Assembly: GCA_026874595.1 (NCBI GenBank)
Contig: CM049322.1
Location: 2,403,900-2,467,899 of the forward strand
DNA from: Sipunculus nudus
Lineage: Eukaryota; Annelida; Sipuncula; Golfingiida; Sipunculidae
Length of the DNA: 64,000 nucleotides
Direction of reading: 5' to 3'
The stretch's first letter is position 1, and every line of letters begins with the position of its first letter. This document shows, one piece after another, positions 24,701 to 38,239 of the stretch. The translations under genes and the position numbers were made by a program. Under the pieces are notes generated by a model. The model did not search any database, was not told where the DNA came from, and saw nothing but the letters and a program-made list of their open reading frames with translations.

Positions 24701-27700
24701 ATCTGTCATCACTAATCTATTCCTCTAATAATATGATGTCCCTCATCATATCTGTCACCACTAAATTATTCCTCTAATAATATAATGTCCCTCATCATAT
24801 CTGTCATCACTAAACTATTCCTCTAATAATATAATGTCCCTCATCATATCTGTCATCACTAATCTATTCCTCTAATAATATGATGTCCCTCATCATATCT
24901 GTCACCACTAAATTATTCCTCTAATAATATAATGTCCCTCATCATATCTGTCATCACTAAACTATTCCTCTAATAATATAATGTCCCTCATCATATCTGT
25001 CATCACTTAACTATTCCTCTTAAAATATAATGTCCCTCATCATATCTGTCACCACTAAACTATTCCTCTAATAATATAATGTCCCTCATCATATCTGTCA
25101 TCACTAATCTATTCCTCTAATAATATGATGTCCCTCATCATATCTGTCACCACTAAATTATTCCTCTAATAATATAATGTCCCTCATCATATCTGTCATC
25201 ACTAAACTATTCCTCTAATAATATAATGTCCCTCATCATATCTGTCATCACTAATCTATTCCTCTAATAATATGATGTCCCTCATCATATCTGTCACCAC
25301 TAAATTATTCCTCTAATAATATAATGTCCCTCATCATATCTGTCATCACTAAACTATTCCTCTAATAATATAATGTCCCTCATCAAATCTGTCATCACTT
25401 AACTATTCCTCTTAAAATATAATGTCCCTCATCATATCTGTCACCACTAAACTATTCCTCTAATAATATAATGTCCCTCATCATATCTGTCATCACTAAA
25501 CTATTCCTCTAATAATATAATGTCCCTCATCATATCTGTCATCACTAATCTATTCCTCTAATAATATGATGTCCCTCATCATATCTGTCATCACTAAACT
25601 ATTCCTCTAATAATATAATGTCCCTCATCATATCTGTCATCACTAATCTATTCCTCTAATAATATGATGTCCCTCATCATATCTGTCACCACTAAATTAT
25701 TCCTCTAATAATATAATGTCCCTCATCATATCTGTCATCACTAATCTATTCCTCTAATAACATAATGTCCCTCATCATATCTGTCATCACTAATCTATTC
25801 CTCTAATAATATGATGTCCCTCATCATATCTGTTACCACTAAATTATTCCTCTAATAATATAATGTCCCTCATCATATCTGTCATCACTAAACTATTCCT
25901 CTAATAATATAATGTCCCTCATCATATCTGTCATCACTAATCTATTCCTCTAATAATATGATGTCCCTCATCATATCTGTCACCACTAAATTATTCCTCT
26001 AATAATATAATGTCCCTCCTCATATCTGTCATCACTAAACTATTCCTCTAATAATATAATGTCCCTCATCATATCTGTCATCACTTAACTATTCCTCTTA
26101 AAATATAATGTCCCTCATCATATCTGTCACCACTAAACTATTCCTCTAATAATATAATGTCCCTCATCATATCTGTCATCACTAATCTATTCCTCTAATA
26201 ATATGATGTCCCTCATCATATCTGTCACCACTAAATTATTCCTCTAATAATATAATGTCCCTCATCATATCTGTCATCACTAAACTATTCCTCTAATAAT
26301 ATAATGTCCCTCATCATATCTGTCATCACTAATCTATTCCTCTAATAATATGATGTCCCTCATCATATCTGTCATCACTAAACTATTCCTCTAATAATAT
26401 GATGTCCCTCATCATATCTGTCATCACTAAACTATTCCTCTAATAATATGATGTCCCTCATCATATCTGTCACCACTAAATTATTCCTCTAATAATATAA
26501 TGTCCCTCATCATATCTGTCATCACTAAACTATTCCTCTAATAATATAATGACCCTCATCATATCTGTCATCACTAATCTATTCCTCTAATAATATGATG
26601 TCCCTCATCATATCTGTCATCACTAAACTATTCCTCTAATAATATGATGTCCCTCATCATATCTGTCATCACTAAACTATTCCTCTAATAATATGATGTC
26701 CCTCATCATATCTGTCACCACTAAACTATTCCTCTAATAATATAATGTCCCTCATCATATCTGTCATCACTAAACTATTCCTCTAATAATATGATGTCCC
26801 TCATCATATCTGTCATCACTAAACTATTCCTCTAATAATATGATGTCCCTCATCATATCTGTCATCACTAAACTATTCCTCTAATAATATGATGTCCCTC
26901 ATCATATCTGTCACCACTAAATTATTCCTCTAATAATATAATGTCCCTCATCATATCTGTCATCACTAAACTATTCCTCTAATAATATAATGTCCCTCAT
27001 CGTATCTGTCATCACTAAACTATTCCTCTAATAATATAATGTCCCTCATCATATCTGTCATCACTAAACTATTCCTCTAATAATATGATGTCCCTCATCA
27101 TATCTGTCATCACTAAACTATTCCTCTAATAATATGATGTCCCTCATCATATCTGTCATCACTAAACTATTCCTCTAATAATATGATGTCCCTCATCATA
27201 TCTGTCACCACTAAATTATTCCTCTAATAATATAATTTCCCTCATCATATCTGTCATCACTAAACTATTCCTCTAATAATATGATGTCCCTCATCATATC
27301 TGTCATCACTAAACTATTCCTCTAATAATATGATGTCCCTCATCATATCTGTCATCACTAAACTATTCCTCTAATAATATGATGTCCCTCATCATATCTG
27401 TCACCACTAAATTATTCCTCTAATAATATAATGTCCCTCATCATATCTGTCATCACTAAACTATTCCTCTAATAATATAATGTCCCTCATCATATCTGTC
27501 ATCACTAAACTATTCCTCTAATAATATGATGTCCCTCATCATATCTGTCATCACTAAACTATTCCTCTAATAATATGATGTCCCTCATCATATCTGTCAC
27601 CACTAAATTATTCCTCTAATAATATAATGTCCCTCATCATATCTGTCATCACTAAACTATTCCTCTAATAATATAATGTCCCTCATCATATCTGTCATCA

Positions 27701-30700
27701 CTAATCTATTCCTCTAATAATATTATGTCCCTCATCATATCTGTCATCACTTAACTATTCATCTTAAAATATAATGTCCCTCATCATATCTGTCACCACT
27801 AAACTATTCCTCTAATAATATAATGTCCCTCATCATATCTGTCATCACTAATCTATTCCTCTAATAATATAATGTCCCTCATCATATCTGTCACCACTAA
27901 ACTATTCCTCTAATAATATAATGTCCCTCATCATATCTGTCATCACTAATCTATTCCTCTAATAATATAATGTCCCTCATCATATCTGTCATCACTTAAC
28001 TATTCCTCTTAAAATATAATGTCCCTCATCATATCTGTCACCACTAAACTATTCCTCTAATAATATAATGTCCCTCATCATATCTGTCATCACTAATCTA
28101 TTCCTCTAATAATATGATGTCCCTCATCATATCTGTCATCACTAAACTATTCCTCTAATAATATAATGTCCCTCATCATATCTGTCATCACTAAACTATT
28201 CCTCTAATAATATAATGTCCCTCATCATATCTGTCATCACTAATCTATTCCTCTAATAATATGATGTCCCTCATCATATCTGTCACCACTAAACTATTCC
28301 TCTAATAATATGATGTCCCTCATCATATCTGTCAGCCCTAAATTATTCCTCTAATAATATGATGTCCCTCATCATATCTGTCATCAATAATCTATTCCTC
28401 TAATAATATGATGTCCCTCATCATATCTGTCACCACTAAACTATTCCTCTAATAACATAATGTCCCTCATCATATCTGTCACCACTGATAATATAATGCA
28501 CCTCATCATATCTGCCATCACTAAACTATTAACTGAATATGTCCCTCATCATATCTGTCACCATGAAACTATTCCTCTAATAATATAATGTCCCTCATCA
28601 TATCTGTCACCACTAAACTATTTCTCTAATAATATTATGTCCCTCATCATATCTGGTACCACTAAACTATTCCTCTAATAATATTATGTCCCTCATCATA
28701 TCTGTCATCACTAAACTATTCCTCTAATAATATAATGTCCCTCATCATATCTGTCATCACTAAACTATTCCTCTAATAATATAATGTCCCTCATCATATC
28801 TGTCATCACTAAACTATTCCTCTAATAATATAATGTCCCTCATCATATCTGTCATCACTAAACTATTCCTCTAATAATATAATGTCCCTCATCATATCTG
28901 TCATCACTAAACTATTCCTCTAATAATATAATGTCCCTCATCATATCTGTCATCACTAAACTATTCCTCTAATAATATAATGTCCCTCATCATATCTGTC
29001 ATCACTAATCTATTCCTCTAATAATATAATGTCCCTCATCATATCTGTCATCACTAAACTATTCCTCTAATAATATAATGTCCCTCATCATATCTGTCAT
29101 CACTAAACTATTCCTCTAATAATATAATGTCCCTCATCATATCTGTCATCACTAATCTATTCCTCTAATAATATGATGTCCCTCATCATATCTGTCACCA
29201 CTAAACTATTCCTCTAATAATATGATGTCCCTCATCATATCTGTCAGCCCTAAATTATTCCTCTAATAATATGATGTCCCTCATCATATCTGTCATCAAT
29301 AATCTATTCCTCTAATAATATGATGTCCCTCATCATATCTGTCACCACTAAACTATTCCTCTAATAACATAATGTCCCTCATCATATCTGTCACCACTGA
29401 TAATATAATGCACCTCATCATATCTGCCATCACTAAACTATTAACTGAATATGTCCCTCATCATATCTGTCACCATGAAACTATTCCTCTAATAATATAA
29501 TGTCCCTCATCATATCTGTCACCACTAAACTATTTCTCTAATAATATTATGTCCCTCATCATATCTGGTACCACTAAACTATTCCTCTAATAATATTATG
29601 TCCCTGATCATATCTGTCACTAGTAAACTATTCCACCAACAATATAATGTCCCTCATCATATCTGTCACCACTAAACTATTCCTCCAATAATATAATGTC
29701 CCTCATCGTATCCGACACCACTAAACTATTCCTCTAATAACATAATGTCCCTCATCATATCTGTCACCACTGATAATATAATGCACCTCATCATATCTGC
29801 CATCACTAAACTATTAACTGAATATGTCCCTCATCATATCTGTCACCATGAAACTATTCCTCTAATAATATAATGTCCCTCATCATATCTGTCACCACTA
29901 AACTATTTCTCTAATAATATAATGTCCCTCATCATATCTGTCACCATGAAACTATTCCTCTAATAATATAATGTCCCTCATCATATCTGTCACCATGAAA
30001 CTATTCCTCTAATAATATAATGTCCCTCATCATATCTGTCACCATGAAACTATTCCTCTAATAATATAATGTCCCTCATCATATCTGTCATCACTAAACT
30101 ATTCCTCTAATAATATAATGTCCCTCATCATATCTGTCATCACTAAACTATTCCTCTAATAATATGATGTCCCTCATCATATCTGTCATCACTAAACTAT
30201 TCCTCTAATAATATGATGTCCCTCATCATATCTGTCATCACTAAACTATTCCTCTAATAATATAATGTCCCTCATCATATCTGTCACCACTAAACTATTT
30301 CTCTAATAATATTATGTCCCTCATCATATCTGGTACCACTAAACTATTCCTCTAATAATATAATGTCCCTCATCATATCTGTCACTACTAAACTATTTCT
30401 CTAATAATATAATGTCCCTCATCATATCTGTCACCACTAAACTATTTCTCTAATAATATTATGTCCCTCATCATATCTGGTACCACTAAACTATTCTTCT
30501 AATAATATAATGTCCCTCATCATATCTGTCACTACTAAACTATTTCTCTAATAATATAATGTCCCTCATCATATCTGTCACCACTAAACTATTTCTCTAA
30601 TAATATTATGTCCCTCATCATATCTGTCATCACTAAACTATTCCTCTAATAATATAATGTCCCTCATCATATCTGTCACCACTAATCTATTCCTCTAATA

Positions 30701-31500
30701 ATATGATGTCCCTCATCATATCTGTCATCACTAAACTATTCCTCTAATAATATAATGTCCCTCATCATATCTGTCACCACTAAACTATTCCTCTAATAAT
30801 ATAATGTCCCTCATCATATCTGTCACCACTAAACTATTCCTCTAATAATATGATGTCCCTCATCATATCTGTCACCACTAAACTATTCCTCTAATAATAT
30901 AATGTCCCTCATCATATCTGTCACCACTAAACTATTCCTCTAATAATATAATGTCCCTCATCATATCTGTCATCACTAAACTATTCCTCTAATAATATAA
31001 TGTCCCTCATCATATCTGTCACCACTAAACTATTCCTCTAATAATATAATGTCCCTCATCATATCTGTCACCACTAATCTAGTCCTCTAATAATATGATG
31101 TCCCTCATCATATCTGTCATCACTAAACTATTCCTCTAATAATATGATGTCCCTCATCATATCTGTCATCACTAAACTATTCCTCTAATAATATGATGTC
31201 CCTCATCATATCTGTCACCACTAAATTATTCCTCTAATAATATGATGTCCCTCATCATATCTGTTACCACTAAACTATTCCTCTAATAATATCATGTCCC
31301 TCATCATATCTGTCATTACTAAACTGTTCCTCTAATAATATAATGGCCCTCATCATATCTGTCACCACTAAACTATTCCTTTTATAATATAATGTCTCAT
31401 CATATCTTTCACCACAAAACTATTCCTCTTATAATATAATGTCCCTCATCATATCTGTCATCACTAAACAATTCCTCTAATAATATGTCTCTCTTCATAT
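18790..31500 (+). repeat. 49-bp satellite array, about 259 units
   Basis: The unit carries TCCCTCATCATATCTGTC, then ATCACTAAACTATTCCTC and TAATAATATAATG. Variant positions recur (ATCACTA/ACCACTA; AAACTA/AATCTA/AAATTA; ATAATG/ATGATG) and are arranged in local trimers of 147 bp. A block of 3,176 bp (about 65 units) is tandemly duplicated from about 18.92 to 25.3 kb. A further block of about 550 bp recurs 912 bp apart near 28.1-29.6 kb. Every frame contains frequent stops. It is probably heterochromatic or structural satellite; no transcript can be inferred. Confidence 0.96.
18922..25297 (+). repeat. tandem 3,176-bp higher-order duplication within the 49-bp array
   Basis: Landmark variants recur at exactly +3,176: CATTACTAA (18,992 and 22,168), TAATATCCCT (20,921 and 24,097), ATATGTCATC (21,231 and 24,407) and GTCACCACTTAATT (18,941 and 22,117). 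Sequence differs before about 18,920, and after about 25,300 in the second copy. Confidence 0.9.
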
Positions 31501-33050
31501 CCACCATGTTCACTTTCCTATAACCTACCTATAATGGAAGAACCACAATATCCCTCCATTGCACAGTATTTCAAAATATTAATACCGTATTATTGAAGGA
31601 AAAATTCTTTTAATACTATATAATATCCCACAAAATAAGTAATCTCACAATATCATTCCACAACTATATATAATCCCATTAATAAAGAGTTCTCATAACC
31701 TGCATTCACAAAAATTATTGCAGAAGAATATTCTACTAAAAATGTCATCTCACAATATCCATCAATAACTAATTATTAAACCCCTCATAAAGAGCACTCT
31801 TTAAATCAACCCACAACTAAATATATCCCATTATCACAATTTTTGGACTCAAGTACCCAATAGGCATTACCCAACTCGGACTCGAGTACTCGTTACCATG
31901 GCAACACTGTAAAGATAAAATGGACATCTGTTTACTGATGCAAAATATGCATATATTTGACTTTGTGACTATTTAACTTTATCCAAACTAAGAAACAGAT
32001 ATATGTCATAATAAGACCTTTATTAATTTGACTAGCATATGTATAGAGCCATATGCCAGGCTACAATAATGAATAAATAGACCTACAGACTGCCCGTAAA
32101 TTTGCAGTATATTCAAATGTGCATATAAATACACAAGTACTCGAGTCCAAATTTTGGACTAGAGTACAAGGTAAGTATTACCCGGACTCAAGTACTCGAG
32201 TACTCCTTTCAGCCCTAATTATCACAATACAAATCCACAACTAGTAAATATACCCCATTATCCAAATATAAATCCACAACTAAATATATCACATTATCAC
32301 AATATAAATTAACAACAAAACTAATCCCATTATCCAAATATAAATTAATCCACAACTAAATATATCTTATTATCACAATACAAATCCACAACTAGTAAAT
32401 ATACCACATATTTCAAATATAAATCCACAACTATATACATCCCATTAACACAGTATAAATTGTCAACAAAATGTATCCCATTATCACAACATAAATCCAT
32501 ATAACTAAATTTATCCCATATCAGAATATAAATCTGAAACTAAATATATCCTATTATCACAACATAAATCTACAACAAAATATATCATTATCACAATATA
32601 AATCTACAATTTAATATACCCCATTATCACAATATAAATCCACAAATTATCACAATATACCCCATTTTACCCAATTATCACAATATATTCACAACTAAAT
32701 ATACCCCATTATCACAATATATATTCACAACTAAATTACCCCATAATCACAATATAAATCTACAACTAAATACATCCCATTTTCACATAAAAATCTACAA
32801 CTAAATAATACCCCATATCACAATATAATTCTACAACTTAATATATCCCATTATCACAAAATAAATTAACAACTAAATAAATCCCACAAAATAAAATTAT
32901 CTCTCAGTGTATATCCACAAGTAAATATTATCCCACTGTCCTCTCACTCTGTCTATTCCCATATTAATACTTTCCCTCTAAACATATTATCTCACAATAT
33001 CCATTGACAAATAAATATCATAATATACATATATAATAACTTGGCTTTAA
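31501..33050 (+). repeat. diverged right edge of the satellite block, with a 36-bp variant
   Basis: Degenerate units (TATCCCATTAATAAA, CATCTCACAATATC) are followed at about 32,220-32,880 by a shorter form. That form has a period near 36 bp built on ATTATCACAATATAAATCC and ACAACTAAATATA, as if it had lost the AAAGTCATCTC part. Confidence 0.7.
31846..32217. mobile_element. small element with GGACTCGAGTACTC ends in satellite
   Basis: A non-satellite insert of about 370 bp ends GAGTACTCCTTTCAGCCCTA. ATTATCAC flanks both sides and could be an 8-bp target duplication, although the same octamer is part of the local satellite. A hairpin GTACTCGAGTCC...GGACTAGAGTAC lies at 32,137-32,167. It is probably a hAT-type MITE; the left terminus is not clear. 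Confidence 0.45.
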
Positions 33051-34135
33051 AATATCCCAATGAATATTATCTCCCGGATACTTTTAGTTCACATTACCCT
33101 CCACAGTTTAGTCCCCAAAATATACCTAACGCTATATATTCAGAATAAACACATATCATCCAATATAACATTACCTCAACAATGTTTCAAACAAACAGCA
33201 TGGTCCCCTTACAGTACCCACCACGATAAACATAATATAATAATATCCTCTCTCTTCAAACTTAATATCTCATTTACATTCACCTTTAAATTCCTGCGCT
33301 CAAAACAGTAAGTTATCCTCTGATATATTAGTCTCAAGATATTTTGAACAACTAAGTTTACATGCTCAGTAAAATATTTATCTAGAACTTTTTATACAAA
33401 TATATGGGAATTTTCAACCATCAGTTTAGCCTGGGTGAAGGTTAGGTCTTTTTTCTAATGTCGTAATGATTTCATGGTTTCACTTTTAATACACAAAATA
33501 GCACAGACCACACAAGATACCATGATCACTGACTAACAAAACCCAAATTGATAACAGACCATTAACCATTGTGATTATAACTTATCAGATAACTCTTTAA
33601 TGAATAATGTACATTTATGTCAAAATTAATGAATTTGTAATTTTTTCTTTAATAATTTTTTTAACATCTTACCTCATCTTATTACTTACATTTTATTTGC
33701 AGACATAAACACTAGACCTTTGGTATATATATGTGTGTGTGTGTGTGTACATACGTCTTATTTTTTATTGTGTGTATTTTTTATAATGAATATACTAAAT
33801 CCAATAAATCATAATTAGTCTGAGCAACAAATATTGGTAAATTTATTTTTACCAACATAATAGATTTTTTTTTTCTAGTTAGTTCTTCTGTGTGCTCCCT
33901 ATTCCTGTTTTTACTGTTATATTTACTTATTCAAGTCATTTTTATGTAGAAAAAAATTAAGTATTATGTTTATTTTATATACAAGTTGTTTAATAACTGA
34001 AGAAGGAATACCAAGCTCATAAGACAATTTTTTTCTAAATTAAATAATTTGTCGACCACACCTACTAATTGAGACAATTTTCAGAAATGTAATAGCTGTT
34101 TATTTATCCAAATGAAATGAAATATGTATTTTTAG
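33051..34135. other. AT-rich DNA upstream of the NLR exon
   Basis: It contains a short TG microsatellite near 33,728-33,748 and a pyrimidine-rich stretch ending TTTTTAG at 34,135, the probable splice acceptor of the NLR exon. No upstream NLR exon (for example a death-fold domain) was recognised. Confidence 0.5.
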
Positions 34136-35113
34136 GTTATACCTGGAGAGCGTGGAGAGCTGATATATTTATCAGGAGAGCCAGGAGTGGGGAAGTCTAC
34201 CATCTCACGTAGAATCTGTGTGGACTGGAGTAACATCATCCTGGACAAGAAAACAGACATGACCACTGAACAAAGGGAGGTACTCAGTAAATTCAAATAT
34301 GTGATTCCTATAATCCTTAGAGATGTCAAGATGAAACAAACATTAGTAGATGTAATTAAAGAGCAGCTGGAGCTTGAGATGACAGATGCTGAGGAGTTAA
34401 GTGAACTGATCAAACATAACCCACCGTCCACATTATTTTTATTGGATGGCTACGACGAATACAGAGAGACAACATCTATTGACATCACATGCCTCGCTCA
34501 CAGAAAATGTTTCCCATACGCTCAGATATTCATAACATCCAGACATTCATCAGAATCACAGTTCACTGATAAAAAGAATAATCCAGATACTGAGGTGTCA
34601 CTCCGGGGGTTCTCACCAGAGGGCGTCACTGAGTATGTAAATAAATCATTTCAAGATGCAGAGACCAGTGGAGAAGGAGAGAAACTTTTAGAGAAAATAG
34701 AACAATCAGAAGATTTAAAACATCTGAGCCGATACCCGGCCATATTGTTGCTGATGTGTTGTTTATGGGAGGAAACCAAACAACTTGCAAACACATTTGG
34801 AGGATTTTATGAGGATTTTATTAAATATTCATGTTGCAGATTTGAGAAAAGGAAAAAAATACCTGTCAGCAAATTGTCAGAGGTTTTAAAAAAATATCAC
34901 AAATATTTCATGGAATTAGGAGAGATAGCAACAGGTGGTATGATGAAAGACAGACTGGAACTGACATTCCAGTATGATGACTCAATGAAAATAATCAGTC
35001 GGGAAACCTGGGAACTTGGATTTTTAAAAGAAGAACATTCTACCAGAGAAAAAACTGTTTCATTTCTCCATAAGACCGTTCAAGAGTGGTTTGTGGCTTT
35101 TTTTATTGTTAAT
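34136..35113 (+). pseudogene. NLR-type NACHT ATPase exon, 5' part (split by transposon)
   Basis: This is an innate-immunity type NACHT domain, a cytosolic STAND ATPase that oligomerises after ligand sensing. The open frame begins right after the splice acceptor TTTTTAG, earlier than any ATG. Codons counted from 34,136 give Walker A at 14-22 (GEPGVGKST), Walker B at 100-109 (LFLLDGYDEY), sensor 1 at 132-136 (FITSR), and a winged-helix region ending in FLHKT near 310. The exon is cut at codon 326 by a DNA transposon. Past the junction the same frame stays open to 35,434, but that stretch is transposon terminal sequence and not NLR. The exon resumes in frame at 39,918. Both catalytic motifs are intact. 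The 5' exons were not found, and the allele is probably non-functional unless the insert is removed or spliced out. Confidence 0.85.
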
Positions 35114-35895
35114 AAGCCATCTCACTGTGTGGAGTGCGCATGTCTGAGCGCAAGGCATCATGGGCTGTGTCAGAGGTCAATGCCACATGCCTGGGTCGTC
35201 AATGTCAACAAACAGCTGTCAAACCGGCGCCGGCTTGAACATATAGGTCGTTCAGTAATACTAGTAATAGTGACAGAACTCATGTCATGGATAATTGGTT
35301 TGCATGTGATACAGGTGTCACGGGGAGTTTGTGGGGTCACTGCAACGCATTTAACTGCAGTAATGGTAGGCGGCAAATTGCTGACTGGGAGGCTGAGACT
35401 TGTATTGTTCATGAAGGTATACGCAACATACTAATACTAATAATATAGTATTAATAGTAATATTTCTACATTAATATTTTGTATTAAACTGTTCACATAC
35501 GTGTGTATGGGCCAGGGGTTTATGTCTTTTAATTAATTGGGTGGTAAAATATATATAAATGAGAATTTATATATTTATAGCTTATTTATTCTTAATGCCA
35601 TATGGATTATGGGTTCACAACTTAATTGTTATTAACACATCCCTGCCCTGGAGAGAAATTCTAAGCCTTGCACCAAAGTAAAGTTCTTCAGTTTAAAGAT
35701 AAAAAGGTTTAGAAAATGGGATATATGATAATGAAATAAATATCAGAACATACTAATAACTTTGTATCATAAATTTAGGTTCAGCAATGATTTGGGATAT
35801 TAAACCCTTGTTCAACAAATGTCTATTGGTCCTTTAATCTTTAATTTTTCCAAGGATAGCAGTTAGTTATTGGTATCCATTGAAATCATTTTCAG

Positions 35896-37840
35896 GCAAC
35901 AAACACAACACAGGACAGTGTACCTGCCCACCTCCATTCATACTGTGGACTTTTCCCACCGAAAGGAATGACCCTGAAGCAAGGAAAACATGGATAAAAT
36001 TAGTGAACAGAAAAAACTGGACAGCAAATGCGTTAGTATTTATATGAACATTAAATATAAATACTATTTAAAACATTTTGATACTTCTTGTTCAGTTTTT
36101 GTGGGGTTTTAATGGTAATCAAAAATACATTAACAAAACATGAGGTTTAGCAATATATATTTAGCCGTATAGTTAGATGTGATTTTTCAATAACCCCCTG
36201 AAAATTTATAAAGGCCAGTGGTGTGAATAGCTGCATAAATATTGAACAAATTTGCTGAAACACAAAGTAATTAAAAATGCTTCAGATATAAAGGATATTG
36301 TTGTTTCATATAATTATTAAGTAATAATATTTCATTGTTATTACACATTCACTCACTTTTTAGCAGAATGTAAAACTCAGTGTGACTTATAACTGTTTAT
36401 TAAAACATTTAAATTATAAAAATGAAAGCAAAGCATATTATAATGAAAATCTGTAAAAATCTTTATAGGAAATCAAGATTGTGCTCAAGACATTTTCCAG
36501 ATGGAAAGCCAACAGTAAATAACCCTAATCCAACAAAGAACATGGGTTACATAGTTAATACTTCCTCCAGGAAGCCCCCTGCTAAAAGAATATATACACA
36601 ATCTGTTCCATCCACCAAGCCCAAAGAAAAATTAAATCAGGAAAAAAGCAAGCATCACTTAAAGCTAAATGACCCCTCAGATATACCACCTGATATAACA
36701 AGGGAGCATGATTACAGCTGTAAATTGACAACATGTACCAAATGTAATGAGCTGCATCAGGTCATAGCACAGTTAAATCAAAAGATCAGGCAGCTTGAGA
36801 TAAAGGACAAAGGTCTTCTTGTACAGTCATCAATCAGCAATTATGTAAGCACTGACAAAAAGGTCAGTCTTAACACGGGCCTCAGGGATCGGGCTTCCTT
36901 GATTAATTTGCATGACTTCTTGTACCAGAAAGCAAAGAAAATGAGGTACTGGGTTGGTGCAAAAGTTCATCTGAAACAGGGCATAAGACACTTTAAATCA
37001 AGTCCAAAAAAATCAGGTCCTCGGAGAAAACTTTTGAGTATGGAGGAGCTTATCCTGGTACTTATGAAGCTAAGGTTAGGTGTAACCAGTAGCCTTTTGT
37101 GCCACATGTTTGGCATTTCTCAAGGTCTCTGCTCAAAGATAATCAACACTTGGATCCCCTTCTTGGCCAAGCAGTTGAAAGCCCTGGTGTTTTGGCCATG
37201 CAAAGAGGCAATTCAGCAGCACATGCCAACTGAGCTGTGCAAGAAGTACCCAAATCTTAGGTGTACAATAGACTGCACCGAGGTTTTCATAGAAAAGCCT
37301 CGCCACCTGGAGCTGCAGCAACTCACCTGGAGTGATTATAAGAAACATAATACCATCAAATACATGATTGGTATATCACCAAATGGATCTATATCATTCC
37401 TGTCATCAGGGTATGGAGGTAGATCAAGCGACAGAGGTGTCGTCCATGACTCGGGCTTCCTGAACAAAATTGATGCAGGTGATGTCATTCTAGCTGATAG
37501 AGGCTTTACAATAGCAGGCGATTTGCTACAGCGCCATGCCCACCTGAAAATACCACCTCCAAGTTCAGGCTGGGATCAGCAAACCAAACTCGCCGTTTCT
37601 AAAACAAAGCACATAGCCAATGCCCGGATACATGTAGAAAGGGCAATAGGTATGGTTATATAGTGGATCATTATTTAAAATATCTATCTCATAAAACATG
37701 TAATCTAAAAGCTCAATGTGCTAGTGATCACTGGAAGCCTAATGAAACCACCTGCAGACTACAATATTACATATACTACCTAAACAATTAAAGGTGCATT
37801 TTTTTATATATAAACAACAAGCACAAAAAATTGCAGGCTG

Positions 37841-37879
<39 letters not shown>

Positions 37880-38169
37880 ATATATATATAAACATGTATG
37901 TATATATATATGTGTATATATATGTGTGTAATTTTTTACCAACCATAAACTTGACAGTGTTTATAATCAAGTTCATGAAGTGCCATAAAAGTCATTAACA
38001 AAGCATAAAGCACCACTTATTTTACATTTAACATATGTTTCCAGGACGTATCAAATGGTTTGCAATATTGAGGAACACCATCCCACTGAACCTGATTCCA
38101 ATCCTGGATGACATGGTGTATGTCTGTGCTGCTCTCTCAAACTTGAGGCCACCACTTGTTGGAAAATGA
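35896..38169 (+). CDS. THAP-DDE transposase, three exons recognised (5' exon missing)
   Basis: A DDE transposase would bind the element's ends through its THAP zinc finger and catalyse cut-and-paste. The exons I infer are 35,896-36,031, 36,469-37,649 and 38,045-38,169 (stop TGA 38,167-38,169). They use GT-AG junctions and the phases agree at both joins. The joined frame gives 479 codons from 35,898. The THAP domain is split by the first intron (CTCPPPFILWTFP before it, SRLCSRHFPDGKP after). A helix-turn-helix of the HTH_Tnp_4 type follows (LSMEELILVLMKL). The DDE_Tnp_4 core has D in CTIDCTEVF, D in VILADRGF and E in HVERAIG. The last exon adds the usual C-terminal tail. No internal stop or frameshift is seen, so the enzyme looks potentially intact apart from the unidentified 5' exon with the start codon. 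The apparent ATG at 36,422 lies in the intron. Confidence 0.8.
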
Positions 38170-38239
38170 AAAACTACAAAGATCTTTACGTACCTGCTGA
38201 AGATACATGAGAAGTATATAATCATAATTATTATAAAAT

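Noticed and set aside
18790-31500. CRISPR-like array
   Set aside because: The units abut with no unique spacers and the genome is eukaryotic. It is a satellite.
35114-35434. Extension of the NLR protein to the stop at 35,434
   Set aside because: The residues after codon 326 do not resemble NLR sequence and coincide with the transposon's inverted terminus.
36422-36468. ATG at 36,422 as the transposase start
   Set aside because: It lies upstream of the splice acceptor at 36,468. The THAP residues before the intron are encoded in the exon at 35,896-36,031.
37739-37942. Minus-strand frame with a YI repeat
   Set aside because: Translation of a TA microsatellite in the transposase intron.
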